From the NCBI GenBank assembly GCA_002224055.1, contig AZLU01000257.1, forward strand, positions 1 through 56,537: a DNA stretch of 56,537 bases. Direction: 5' to 3'. The translations under genes and the position numbers were made by a program. Each line of letters starts with the position of its first letter. Position 1 is the first letter of the stretch. A model generated the notes under the pieces. It was not told the DNA's origin. It did not search any database and saw nothing but the letters and a program-made list of their open reading frames with translations. Source of the DNA: Pezizomycotina sp. ARF18 (taxonomy: Eukaryota > Ascomycota). This document shows positions 25,544 through 34,965 of the stretch, piece by piece.

Positions 25544-26914
25544 TTACATAATACTCACTTTGTTATCTATATAAAATTTAAGTGATTTTTCATCGATTTT
25601 TATTTTATTATAATTAAAACCTTTAATGTATATAGTGTCTGGGTTTATACCTCTACTCAGCGCGGTGTATACCTGTCCTGATTCGAATACACCAGATAGG
25701 TCTATAAATAGTCTTTGTATTGTTTGACCCTGGGACTTGTGAATAGTTATTGCCCACGCTAATATTAATGGAATTTGGGTTCTGCTGAACTGTATGGAGC
25801 CATCAGAAAATTTGGTTTCCCATGTTTCTCTTTTTAATACCCAGCTATATACCTTATTGTCTGCAAGTGTAAACCTAACCTTGGGTAGGCTTTCTGTTCT
25901 AGAGTCGGAAGATGTGCCAGACTCTGCAATTCTTATTTCTTTAGTAAACCCTGTGATTATTCCTACGGTACCGTTCACCAGATCCCTATTTAGGTTCCTA
26001 ATTAACATAACCTGAGCACCTACTTTTAAGTTTATAATAGCCGGAGCGGGACACGAATTCTTTATTGTGTCTGTAATTTTGGTATTGTTATGGGTTCGAT
26101 CCGTGGCAGTATAGCTATAAACTTCTCCCTCTAGCTCTGAGATTTTCCTATTATTATATGCATCGGCATCTACCCGCCTAGCATATAAATTTACAGGACC
26201 CGATTCACTGTTGAACTCTTTCTTTTCTTCCAATTTTCTTATAACGCTCAGCACTTCTTCATCAATTAGCCCTATTCTGATCTTGCTCAGGGCGCTAATA
26301 AAATTACTATCACTTTGTCTTATTACTTTTGTGAGCGAAATATATGTATTAATGCAGGACTTCCAGCAACTAGCCTCAAATACCCTTTTTACTTCTACTT
26401 TTTTCCTTGTTTCTGGATTAAATTTTTCTATGGGAGGTAACTGTAGTAAATCTCCTGTAAGTATAAGTTGTATACCCCCAAATGGTTTATCGTTCTTTTT
26501 TATTCTCCTAGCTATGTATTCTAGTTTATCAAACAGCTCACCATCTACCATAGATATTTCATCTATAATAAGTACAACAGTATCCAGCCACCTAGACATG
26601 GCTGCACCTTTGTTTGACAGCAACTTAGTAACTAATTTTTCTTTGTCATCAGATCCTAGTCCTATACCAGCGAAACTATGTAAAGTAGTTCCTTGTATAT
26701 TAAACGCTGCTATACCTGTAGAACCTGTAATAGATACACCTTTTTCGCCATGTTTGGTACTAAGAGTTCTAATTATGTGTCTTAGTACGTAACTTTTCCC
26801 AGTGCCACCGTGTCCAGTAAGAAACATACTTTTTCCTTGTTCTGCTGCATTAAGCGCTAGTAGCTGGTCGGTGTTAAGTTGCTGATTGGACGTTAACTTC
26901 TTTTTGTTATCCAT
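25544..26914 (-). CDS. Pif1-like superfamily 1B DNA helicase
   Basis: This 456-residue helicase has all main motifs: Walker A GHGGTGKS (about 34-41), motif II LIIDEISM (about 116-123), motif III LTGDLLQLPP (about 153-162), the VIRQ motif near 200, GTVGIITGF near 325, and the C-terminal THKSQGQT and TALSRG motifs. Pif1 enzymes move 5' to 3' on single-stranded DNA and act in replication and recombination; many large DNA viruses and mitochondria use one. The element thus has two helicases, this and the SF3 protein. The start is ATG at 26,914, 39 nt from a dyad. It stops with TAA, and TTTTAAAAAG follows downstream. Confidence 0.95.
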   Translation of the reverse strand: MDNKKKLTSNQQLNTDQLLALNAAEQGKSMFLTGHGGTGKSYVLRHIIRTLSTKHGEKGVSITGSTGIAAFNIQGTTLHSFAGIGLGSDDKEKLVTKLLSNKGAAMSRWLDTVVLIIDEISMVDGELFDKLEYIARRIKKNDKPFGGIQLILTGDLLQLPPIEKFNPETRKKVEVKRVFEASCWKSCINTYISLTKVIRQSDSNFISALSKIRIGLIDEEVLSVIRKLEEKKEFNSESGPVNLYARRVDADAYNNRKISELEGEVYSYTATDRTHNNTKITDTIKNSCPAPAIINLKVGAQVMLIRNLNRDLVNGTVGIITGFTKEIRIAESGTSSDSRTESLPKVRFTLADNKVYSWVLKRETWETKFSDGSIQFSRTQIPLILAWAITIHKSQGQTIQRLFIDLSGVFESGQVYTALSRGINPDTIYIKGFNYNKIKIDEKSLKFYIDNKVSIM

Positions 26915-26953
26915 ATTAAGCTATATTTATTTACTTATTTATGGTATACTATA

Positions 26954-26968
26954 GCAACAAACAGTTGC
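26954..26968. promoter_or_regulatory. Upstream dyad, GCAAC / GTTGC with 5-nt loop
   Basis: It lies 39 nt upstream of the Pif1-like gene. Confidence 0.8.
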
Positions 26969-27021
26969 CTACACTCTTTGTTGCAGTAAGCTATAGTTTT
27001 CTTTTTAAAAAATATGTACAC

Positions 27022-27675
27022 CTAAACGCTAGTGTTATTAATGTTATTTATAAATTTAGATAAACCAACTAGATAGTCCTCGGGTGTAAGTTTACTATAG
27101 GACACACCTGTGTCACAAAGTGAGTTTTCAGAGCGGGGAATCTCTACTATGTTATCAGACTCTAATGCTGCATTTAATATAGCTCCGTCTTCTACTGCCC
27201 TACTAGTTACTGTATTGTTACTACTAGTACTAGTGTTAAAATCACTTGATTGTAGACATAGGTAGTCTCTATATCCCTCAGAAGTCCTGTTTCCTATAAA
27301 TTTGTTTAACCAGCTAGTTACGTTTTTACTTCCGGTAGACGATACTACTTCTAAACCTCTCCAGGCAGTAGTAAACACATTTTCTTTTATGGATGGCACT
27401 ACTAAATGGTTTAACGTATAACCAGGACACGATAATAAAGCTATACAAAAGTTAGAATATGACATTTGATCTTTATAAGTATAGGATTTCTGTCCTCTTT
27501 TTACTATTGCTTCCTCAAATTCCTTACGTGTACTATCGCTAATTGAAGATAATACGTTATTATTCCATAGTATTGTATCGTTAGATAACACAAAGTCTTG
27601 AGTTACATCTGAGTGAGGTAAAAGAATAATGGGTTTAACTAGTAATTTTGATACTTTAGTAAAAAGATTAGCCAT
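27022..27675 (-). CDS. Hypothetical 217-residue protein
   Basis: This protein is not recognised. The first 130 residues look alpha/beta; a Ser/Thr/Asn-rich linker (about 145-165) precedes a C-terminal helix (LVGLSKFINNINN). It sits within the replication gene block, between Pif1 and the SSB-like gene, all on the minus strand. The start is ATG at 27,675 with an AT-rich 8-bp-arm dyad 12 nt upstream. It stops with TAG. Confidence 0.7.
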   Translation of the reverse strand: MANLFTKVSKLLVKPIILLPHSDVTQDFVLSNDTILWNNNVLSSISDSTRKEFEEAIVKRGQKSYTYKDQMSYSNFCIALLSCPGYTLNHLVVPSIKENVFTTAWRGLEVVSSTGSKNVTSWLNKFIGNRTSEGYRDYLCLQSSDFNTSTSSNNTVTSRAVEDGAILNAALESDNIVEIPRSENSLCDTGVSYSKLTPEDYLVGLSKFINNINNTSV

Positions 27676-27687
27676 TGTAGGTTCACC

Positions 27688-27707
27688 AATAAAACGGTAG
27701 TTTTATT
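27688..27707. promoter_or_regulatory. Upstream dyad, AATAAAAC / GTTTTATT with 4-nt loop
   Basis: Perfect 8-bp arms 12 nt upstream of the ATG at 27,675. The arm sequence differs from the GCAAC consensus but the geometry is the same. Confidence 0.65.
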
Positions 27708-27955
27708 TTCTTTTAAAATATTATAAACCAATAGATCATAGACTAACGAACTTTAATACTAACGAACTGTAAAAGTAATAGACCAACAAATTATAGAGCA
27801 ACAAGCTATAAAACTGACTATAATCTTTTTTACTAATGTTTTCCTGTAATGTTTTTTTATTTTTACCTTTTTATTTTGTTTTTTATTTTGTTTTTTATTT
27901 CCTTTAATTATCTAATGCCAACTAACTTAAGTTTAATATTAGCTTACTTAAAAAT
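27708..27955. repeat. AT-rich gap with short direct repeats
   Basis: Two ACTAACGAACT repeats (27,741-27,770) are followed by a T-rich tract with near-tandem TTTTATTTTG/TTTTTTATTT units (about 27,857-27,903). No gene seen. It could hold a replication or transcription signal; nothing decisive. Confidence 0.4.
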
Positions 27956-28743
27956 CTAATCTACTTCGTCTTCAGCACTGTTCTTTTGCAGCCTAGTTAT
28001 ATACTTAATTAATTCCGGGTCAGTTATAAGTAGCTTCTTGCTATTTGCGAGGCTCTCACTACTTACTCCGTCAATCTTGGGACCAAGGATATCTAGCTCA
28101 AATCCAGTTATGAAGACTTCTACAGGTTTAATTGATAATGTCCAGTGACCATCCTTTAAGTCTAAGCTACTGGTGGGCGAGTTAGTAAACTGATTACCGG
28201 ATATACTTGCAGTGATAATGGCTCTAACATTTTTTCATTATCTACAAAGGTTTCATATAGCGAATGGTTTAATCCTCTAGGTTCACCATCTATCTCGGTA
28301 TAAAACCATACGTCACCTGCAGACAACCCTTCTATATTAGTATTAAACCAATAATACTCATCCAGATTAACGACATTTTCTTTGATTGATAAAGTATCGC
28401 ACCCTGTACTCTTAATAATTTTATCAATATATTTGACGGGTATTCCACAACATACGAACTCCCTGGCATACTTACTATTGGGATTACTTACCACAGACCT
28501 ATATTGAAAAATACAGTTAGTAAATACTACTCTGCGTGATGTAGACCCGTCAGGATATTTACATGTAATATTACGGTGCCCAAGCCTACCGCTTATAGGC
28601 GTTCCAGCATTTTTATTAACATTACTTGTGATATCCTTACCATCACCTATTTCAAAGGTAAACTTGTCTATGCTTTCTTCGTCAATATACGCCTTGGAGT
28701 GGATTTGCGTTTTACCACTTTTGCTTGTCTTTACGTAGGACAT
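27956..28743 (-). CDS. Candidate single-stranded-DNA-binding protein, frame broken near 28,230
   Basis: The ATG frame runs from 28,743 to about 28,235 and a second frame continues it from the run of six T (28,230-28,235) to the TAG at 27,956, giving about 262 codons. The protein is beta-rich with Lys/Ser-rich N-terminus, and the second frame gives a strand-rich segment (WTLSIKPVEVFITGFELDI) and a highly acidic end (SAEDEVD). OB-fold body plus acidic tail is the layout of replication SSBs, and the gene sits next to the helicase and polymerase. This is inference without a family motif. A dyad lies 98 nt upstream. Confidence 0.5.
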
Positions 28744-28841
28744 TTTTATATTTTAGATTTTGGTAACTGATATGATAAAGGTTTAAAAAACTGTTCTTGA
28801 AACGTGAAGTAGTAGATATATTTATAGCTAAGGTGCAGACT

Positions 28842-28857
28842 GCAACTTTCTAGTTGC
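28842..28857. promoter_or_regulatory. Upstream dyad, GCAACT / AGTTGC with 4-nt loop
   Basis: 6-bp arms, 98 nt upstream of the minus-strand start at 28,743. Confidence 0.7.
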
Positions 28858-28919
28858 GCAATTTTTTTTAAAAATTAAAGTTCATGTAATTAATAATACA
28901 ACTATGACTCATATTACAT

Positions 28920-30268
28920 TTAACTGCTTAATAAGCCATACCTAATTTTAATATGATTAATATAAGGAACGTTGTTTATGACTGTTATGGTATTAATAGA
29001 TACTAAGCTAGCACACTGTCCTAGTGTCTCTTCTTCAATACCTAATGTTATCTCCAAAAAACTGTTGGCGTCTATGATGTCCTGCTCCGTTACGTCGGTA
29101 GTTATCTCTATTACATGTTCAAGTTTATTATAAAAGTCTCCTAAAATGGTATAAAGAAGACATTTAGTAGAAATAGGCATAATAGGCATAGTGCACCTAG
29201 TATAAACGCAAGACATTAGAAATTCCAATCTATCCTCATCTGTGTCTGGTACCTCCCATGTATTGTAGTTCTAACGTTGACATTCATAAGTAGCACTACC
29301 ATACGTCTTGATATGGCTGTACTAATCCATGAATCTTGGTCCATAGGATCGGGTAAGTCATTGCAGGCAGCAATTACAGAGCAAGATGTTGATACATTTA
29401 TAGGAGGTATAGCAATGCTGTCGTGCCCTGTCATTTGTTTTACTGTATGAAGATTTAGCTTTTCATTCTTAAGGTCTATGTCTCCTGCAGTTAGTATCCT
29501 ATTTGAGGCCAATTGTCCAGCAATTTTCGCTTCCATCTTTTTACTAGTTAGTGAATTAGCTGCTACAGTGCTACAGCATCCCCTTAACGTACGTTCAATG
29601 GCTCCAATTAAAGTACTTTTACCGGTACCTCCAGGTCCATATAATAATATAAACTTACTTGTGCTGCTGGGATCTACTACCGAGTTACCAACAAGCCATT
29701 TCACGGTTTCAAACTCCATATCACTATTAAATAATACAGACAGAAAATGGGATAGCCTTTCTTCGCCCCCGGGAGACCAAGACTTAGGAATGCTAGTGTA
29801 TAAGCAGGGCATAATACAAAGTCCACTAATTCTTTTGTCCAAAACTTCTAAAGTACCATTCTTATTTTTTATTGGATTCATTAGCAATATATCAGAGCAC
29901 TTTCGTAGGTAAATACTACTGTCCTTAGTAAAGATGCTAAGTCTTCTAGTACCTATGCATATAGAGGTAGGTATTGAGCTGGCGCCTTTGGCACTTTTTT
30001 CAATATAGCGGAAGTATGGGGCAGTAGCATTAAAGTACCCCGTACTAACGTTAGTATAGCCTACTATATCACATAGTTGTATTTGCGCCTCCTCGCTAGC
30101 TAAGACTGCCCAAATATTGGATGCAAATAAATATATGTATGTATTGCCCTTTAGGTAAGCTATTAGTCCATATTTAGTAAGAGAATTGTCTATACTTTTA
30201 TAGCCCTTTGGTGTTGCCTTAGGAGTTAACTGTAAGTTCCAACCTTTGTCTTCTACCAGCTCAATCAT
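28920..30268 (-). CDS. D5-like SF3 helicase without primase domain, frame broken near 29,268
   Basis: The ATG at 30,268 follows the dyad by 13 nt (an in-frame TTG upstream lies inside the dyad). Motifs: Walker A YGPGGTGKST (about residue 217), Walker B ILTAGDIDL, the SF3 motif C region SVIAACNDLPDP and the arginine-finger region AISRRM. This is the poxvirus D5/NCLDV type of replicative helicase. The first frame ends at 29,216; an overlapping second frame (to 28,920) continues with DTDEDRLEFL, as expected for a D5 C-terminus, after an apparent missing A near 29,268-29,272. The joined length of about 449 codons is about half of D5 (785 aa) and leaves no room for the archaeo-eukaryotic primase domain. 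It is divergent with the polymerase. The stop of the second frame is TAA. Confidence 0.88.
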
Positions 30269-30281
30269 TTTGTCGAATACT

Positions 30282-30302
30282 ATAGGCAATGAAATTGCCT
30301 AT
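30282..30302. promoter_or_regulatory. Shared dyad of helicase and polymerase, 9-bp arms ATAGGCAAT / ATTGCCTAT
   Basis: The longest arms of the series, with a 3-nt loop, centred between the helicase ATG (13 nt) and the polymerase ATG (15 nt). Confidence 0.85.
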
Positions 30303-30317
30303 CTTATACTGAGCAAA

Positions 30318-32483
30318 ATGGCTGCCTTTATAACGTTATCAGAATTACAAAGCAAGATTGAGTCAGGTGGCGAAATATTATGGACAGGGCCTATGTCAGA
30401 AGAAATTATATTAGTAATGCTATTTTGTAATAATACTAAAATAGTATATATGTTTAACGTAAATAGTTTACCAAAAATGAGAGCTCCACTTATAGTAAAA
30501 CATAATGAAGCTACTGACACTAAAAAGTTTATAGGAATAACCTGGCAGCTGTCTGGTTGGCTAAGACCTCTGAGGATGGCTTCTATGTATGGAATAAATG
30601 TAGGATCAAGGTGTAAACCTGGATTAGGCACTATACCTACTAGTAACTTTAAGGGCTCATGTACTATGGGTTATGATATAGAAACTAGCCAGGAACTAGT
30701 TAAGAGCGGAGGCTTCGTGCCTTCCTATTCTAGAATTACTTCTATTGCACTGTGGTGTACGTGTGGGTTCTGCAGAGCTTGGACTACATTAGAACATACA
30801 AAATTAGATAATTTGTCATACTGTAAGTCTTCGTCCGAATTGGTAAGACTGTCAATGGATGCTATAGCTTTTCATAAACCTCAATGGCTAGTTGGATATA
30901 ATTGTTATCAGTTTGATAACTGTTGTCTGGCTTACCATTGCCCCAGTGATATACAGCATATATTTAGGTTTATTAACAGTGGATCTAAGTCTACCTCTAG
31001 AAATGCATTTTACATAGATTTACCTGGAACTAATAACGTAGATCTATACGCTTATTTAGACAAGCGTTTAAGAAGTAGATATAAGGCCTTAAATTTAGGG
31101 GCAGTGGCAGAACATCACAATATAGGGAGTAAAATGGAAATGCCTGATACAGATAAAAAGGAAACTATATACCAATTAGTGTTGTATAATATTAATGACT
31201 CCAAGTTAACCGCAATGCTATGGCACGAGACAGGTGCCTGCGAAGAGGTAATAGGTTTATGCGTAGCATCCTGTGCTCCTATTATTGATTGTATAAGATA
31301 TATAACAGGTACTATGGCATCTTGCGCTGTATCCTCTTACTGTATATCTAATAACATGATCATGGACTGGTCTAAGTGTGATCTAAGAATAGGTTATGAA
31401 GGTGGGACAGTTTTAGAACCAATAAGAGATATATTCAAGGATGTAATAGTATGTGATTTTAATTCTATGTATCCTACAATTATTATGGATATAGGTATTT
31501 CGCCAGAAAACATTCAGATCTTGGGAGACTGCAGTGGTGTGCACAGCGATAAAATACTGTGGTGGAACAGTAGGTGTACTATGGCATGTATTAAAGGAAA
31601 AATAGTACGATATAATAAAAGTAAAACGTGTATGGCAAGAGATGTATTAAAATGTATAACTACATTAAGAGGAAAGTATAAAAAGACTAATGTCTCTTAC
31701 TCCACGGCCCTCAAAGTTTTAGCTAATAGCTTATATGGAGCCCTAGGCTTCGCGAGCTCACCACTTCATAGTCCTAGAGCTGCTGCTACAGTAACAGTAG
31801 CTGGCAGAACAGCATTAGCTCTGGGCTATATAGTATTTAATGGACTTGGACTAACTATAACATATGGAGATACAGACTCTTTCTTCTTAGCCTCCGGAAA
31901 GTATACAAAACCATATTTTGAGAGTAATGTATCAAAACATGTAGCTACGGCTTTGTCTATTTTTCATAAAATATTGCAATATACACCATTTCCTAATATG
32001 AAAATGGAAGAAGAAGAAATGTTTAAATCAGCGCTTTTTGTGGAAAAGAAAAATTATGCATATGCAGACTCCAAGGGAGACATAAAAATTAAGGGTTTGT
32101 CTCAAACAAGAAAGGATAGACTTGGCATATGCAGAGACATGACAGGCTACGTGTCCAAAATTTTACTACTTTACGAGAATAAGGAAATAGCTAGAAAGGT
32201 TATAATACAACTTTTAAATACATGCTATTCTATAACTATAAGCGGAGGACTAGATATGTATTCTGTATCTAAAGAAGTAAGGCATGAAGGTAATAGTTGC
32301 TATAGGTATAACAGTTCGAATGGAGAAGAAGTAAATATTCCAGTATCAAAAATAAATAAAAACTGGTTAATAAGCTATGACACTAATAAGGTTTTAACTC
32401 AACTGGAGCATGATGTAAATAGGCTATGTATGTCTGCCAAGATAGGGTGCGTATCTAACTTACTAAAAGAAGCTGAGCTATAA
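30318..32483 (+). CDS. Family B DNA polymerase
   Basis: This 721-residue replicative polymerase has proofreading motifs YDIET (Exo I, about 118-122), GYNCYQFDN (Exo II) and YNINDSKL (Exo III); polymerase motif A CDFNSMYPT (about 378-386), motif B LKVLANSLYGA (about 463-473), motif C YGDTDS (about 515-520) and KKNYAY (about 576). It is shorter than pox or asfarvirus polymerases (about 1,000-1,200) and has no room for a terminal-protein domain or TPR2 insertion to be assumed, so protein-primed linear replication is not supported. The ATG at 30,318 is chosen because the longer frame runs through the dyad. It stops with TAA, then TTTTAAAAA. Confidence 0.96.
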   Translation: MAAFITLSELQSKIESGGEILWTGPMSEEIILVMLFCNNTKIVYMFNVNSLPKMRAPLIVKHNEATDTKKFIGITWQLSGWLRPLRMASMYGINVGSRCKPGLGTIPTSNFKGSCTMGYDIETSQELVKSGGFVPSYSRITSIALWCTCGFCRAWTTLEHTKLDNLSYCKSSSELVRLSMDAIAFHKPQWLVGYNCYQFDNCCLAYHCPSDIQHIFRFINSGSKSTSRNAFYIDLPGTNNVDLYAYLDKRLRSRYKALNLGAVAEHHNIGSKMEMPDTDKKETIYQLVLYNINDSKLTAMLWHETGACEEVIGLCVASCAPIIDCIRYITGTMASCAVSSYCISNNMIMDWSKCDLRIGYEGGTVLEPIRDIFKDVIVCDFNSMYPTIIMDIGISPENIQILGDCSGVHSDKILWWNSRCTMACIKGKIVRYNKSKTCMARDVLKCITTLRGKYKKTNVSYSTALKVLANSLYGALGFASSPLHSPRAAATVTVAGRTALALGYIVFNGLGLTITYGDTDSFFLASGKYTKPYFESNVSKHVATALSIFHKILQYTPFPNMKMEEEEMFKSALFVEKKNYAYADSKGDIKIKGLSQTRKDRLGICRDMTGYVSKILLLYENKEIARKVIIQLLNTCYSITISGGLDMYSVSKEVRHEGNSCYRYNSSNGEEVNIPVSKINKNWLISYDTNKVLTQLEHDVNRLCMSAKIGCVSNLLKEAEL

Positions 32484-32515
32484 ACTGCATTAATTTTAAA
32501 AACTGCTTAGCCTTG

Positions 32516-33547
32516 TTAGTCTAACATTAAAGGTGATATTCGCGAGGAACTATAAAAAACGTAACTGCTTTCTGGCACTGTATTTATGTTTGATTCGTCT
32601 GGTGAGGTTAAATCGTGTAGGAACTTTACGTATTCTTTAGCTACGTATACTTCACGCCATACCTTCCAATCATCTAAAGCGCTGCGACTATGGTGTAATA
32701 ATCGCTTAATGCACTTAAAGCGCTTCATTGGCTCTTCTCTTACAAGTACCGTAGGCTGAGAATAAACCATAGGAACCTCATATTGAAATCCTATTTCTTT
32801 ATGCCTATATGCTTTTATTGTTAGATCTCTAATGTCCTGATATGATAAGGGCGCTACCGCTTTCTTTTCATATAACAAACTACCATTTATCCTCTTACTT
32901 TTAGTAGTTTTCATATAGTACGCATTCTCATAAATAGTTCTCATCTTCATTTTACAGGTTAGTTCAGCATACGTAATATATGTACAGTATGGAGTAGAAA
33001 ATACAGCGCTTGCAGTGTTGTCTACTAAGTATAGTATTTGCTTATAAAATGCTGTAGTATAACACGGTAAAGTAAAATATATTTTTACTACAATACTGCA
33101 GTTTGAATTAGCCATCTCTACTACGTGATAAGTCTTAGGTACATCACACTCAAGTACATTAGTTCTGAGCTGGTTATCCCTAAGACGTATGTCGGTATGG
33201 CTTTCTATAAACGTTATTATAATATTTACTGAAATTAAAGTTATGCAATAAAATATCCAAGGGTCTTCGTTACTAAGTACAGCAGGATACAGCATAGCAA
33301 GAGACCTAGTGCCTCCCAGGGCTACTGATTTACAACTCATTAAGAAAATAAACCTATTCGTTGCGTCTATATCGTTAAATAGATTATCTACAGCGCAATA
33401 AAAGTTAGCTCTCTTTGCGTAGTACCAATAAAGACCAGATCTTGCTTTCTTGCATGTTTGGCTAAAATTAAAAATATCTAGTGTAGATAAGTTGTAACAT
33501 ATTTCCTCTAGCACTATGTCTGTTGAGAGTATCTGATTAATAGCCAT
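32516..33547 (-). CDS. F-box family protein, paralogue F
   Basis: This 343-residue member is the longest. F-box-like N-terminus (DIVLEEICYNLSTLDIFNFSQTC, about residues 10-32), GG block (SVALGGTRSLAMLYP) with PWIFYC, block FSTPYCTYI, and C-terminal DDWKVWREVY. The block FSTPYCTY is almost the same as in paralogue A. The ATG at 33,547 is used, since the longer frame overlaps the dyad at 33,577-33,591. It is convergent with the polymerase gene, with 32 bp between stops. It stops with TAA. Confidence 0.78.
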   Translation of the reverse strand: MAINQILSTDIVLEEICYNLSTLDIFNFSQTCKKARSGLYWYYAKRANFYCAVDNLFNDIDATNRFIFLMSCKSVALGGTRSLAMLYPAVLSNEDPWIFYCITLISVNIIITFIESHTDIRLRDNQLRTNVLECDVPKTYHVVEMANSNCSIVVKIYFTLPCYTTAFYKQILYLVDNTASAVFSTPYCTYITYAELTCKMKMRTIYENAYYMKTTKSKRINGSLLYEKKAVAPLSYQDIRDLTIKAYRHKEIGFQYEVPMVYSQPTVLVREEPMKRFKCIKRLLHHSRSALDDWKVWREVYVAKEYVKFLHDLTSPDESNINTVPESSYVFYSSSRISPLMLD

Positions 33548-33576
33548 CACTGTCAATATTACCAAGTATATAGTTT

Positions 33577-33591
33577 GCAACTTACCGTTGC
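33577..33591. promoter_or_regulatory. Shared dyad of two divergent F-box genes, GCAAC / GTTGC with 5-nt loop
   Basis: It lies 29 nt from the minus-strand start (33,547) and 47 nt from the plus-strand ATG (33,639). Confidence 0.8.
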
Positions 33592-33638
33592 TTTATACAT
33601 ACCTTAAGTACAGTTTTGCCGCAACCTAATATTTAGCA

Positions 33639-34504
33639 ATGAAGTCTATATATAATATCTTTGCATGTTACCCAGTAGTTAGTTCTATCATGGCTAATTT
33701 ATCTATTGTAGATATGATGCAGCTATCTACTACATGCAAAACTATAAGACAACACATAAAAGTGCCATATAACAATTTGGTAAGTAAGCTTAAACAGGCT
33801 AAAGATATAAATATAGGTATGGAAAAAGTCTTGAAACTCATGAAAGACTATAATATAGGAATGTCTGGACCAGCTGTGATGAATATTATATGGCCAGGTT
33901 TTAGTGATACTCATTATACGTCTTTAGATTTTAATTGTGTTCCCTTAACACTCCCAATGAGTCATTATATACCTATTTACCTTACGTTTTATGTGGTAAA
34001 TAGAGATTCATCATTCGAAAGTAACAGTGGATATAGTGAAGGACTTACAAAGCTTATTGATTACTTAATAAATAAGGAAGGCTGTATAATATGTAAAAGC
34101 GTTGCTATGGAATATACGCATGCCTTTAATAGACATGCAAACTCTAGTAGCCCCTATGCATTAGAAAATTGATACTTGAAGATATGCGTGGAAATTATAT
34201 AGCTATTAAGGAATATATATCAAAGAGTTCTACCATTAGCTATTTTGATTTGTTACATGGTGATAATTCATACAGTTTAGTAGTTATGCAGTATAATTAT
34301 ATATACATATCTAGACATCTTTTACGTTCTATGGCAATAAAAAGAAGGGAAATTATGCAACCATATAATCTACTATATCCGGTAAGAGCTAATGTAAGCG
34401 ACGCAGATATATTAGATAGGGTAATGGAACATCATACAGACAAGGCATACAAATATAGTCTTTTCGGTCCTCCGGAGTGTAAATTGAGAATTAAGCTTAG
34501 GTAA
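33639..34504 (+). CDS. F-box family protein, paralogue G, frame broken near 34,165
   Basis: The F-box-like start (CYPVVSSIMANLSIVDMM, STCKTIRQ), the block MSGPAVMNIIWPGF and a long insertion before LTFYVV match paralogue C closely. The frame stops at 34,172, and the next frame, open to 34,504 (TAA), carries on the similarity to C (LILEDMRGN against LYLENRHGD). The A run 34,165-34,168 is consistent with one missing base. The joined length is about 288 codons. The region is single-copy here, so error and real decay cannot be separated. Confidence 0.7.
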
Positions 34505-34508
34505 ACAT

Positions 34509-34526
34509 TATAAGTATTTTTTAAAA
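34509..34526. terminator. T/A palindrome after paralogue G
   Basis: TATTTTTTAAAATA lies 10-20 nt after the stop codon, like other 3' ends of the element. Confidence 0.45.
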
Positions 34527-34672
34527 TATTTAATGTTAGTTCTAAAGCTTAAGACAATATATAGCAAAACCTTTTATAAATAAATGGGTAAATAATATTA
34601 TAACTTATCTACCAAGACTGTACAACTGTCTTTGCCCTTTAAAAAAGAAACGCTGATTAGCTAGCTAAAACT

Positions 34673-34864
34673 TTAATAATTAAAAGGATTTATAAATATC
34701 GTTAAAAGTTCTAATATGGTACTTAATGTAGCATTACCTATTGCTATATCATCTATTATAATACTTAGTGTTATATTACCTGTTGTTACATTACTTGTTG
34801 TTATACTAAGCTCATATGTATATACTAGGGGGTAGCGAAATGTTAATGTAACTAGCCAACGCAT
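34673..34864 (-). CDS. Small Ile/Thr-rich hypothetical protein
   Basis: A 63-residue frame with internal near-repeats (TTSNVTTGNITLSIII, then AIGNATLSTILELL), hydrophobic and possibly membrane-associated or beta-solenoid-like. The main support is the perfect 8-bp-arm dyad 29 nt upstream, shared with a tiny divergent frame. It stops with TAA. Confidence 0.4.
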   Translation of the reverse strand: MRWLVTLTFRYPLVYTYELSITTSNVTTGNITLSIIIDDIAIGNATLSTILELLTIFINPFNY

Positions 34865-34893
34865 TTTATTAGGTTATAAAATGGTGTATAAAG

Positions 34894-34912
34894 TATACGG
34901 CTGGGCCGTATA
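34894..34912. promoter_or_regulatory. Dyad with novel arms TATACGGC / GCCGTATA, 3-nt loop
   Basis: Perfect 8-bp arms between two very small divergent frames (34,864 minus and 34,966 plus). The arms differ wholly from the consensus while the geometry is kept. Confidence 0.7.
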
Positions 34913-34965
34913 ATTGTACTCCTTACTAAAGTAAATAAAAACTGTGACTATTACAATAACAAATA

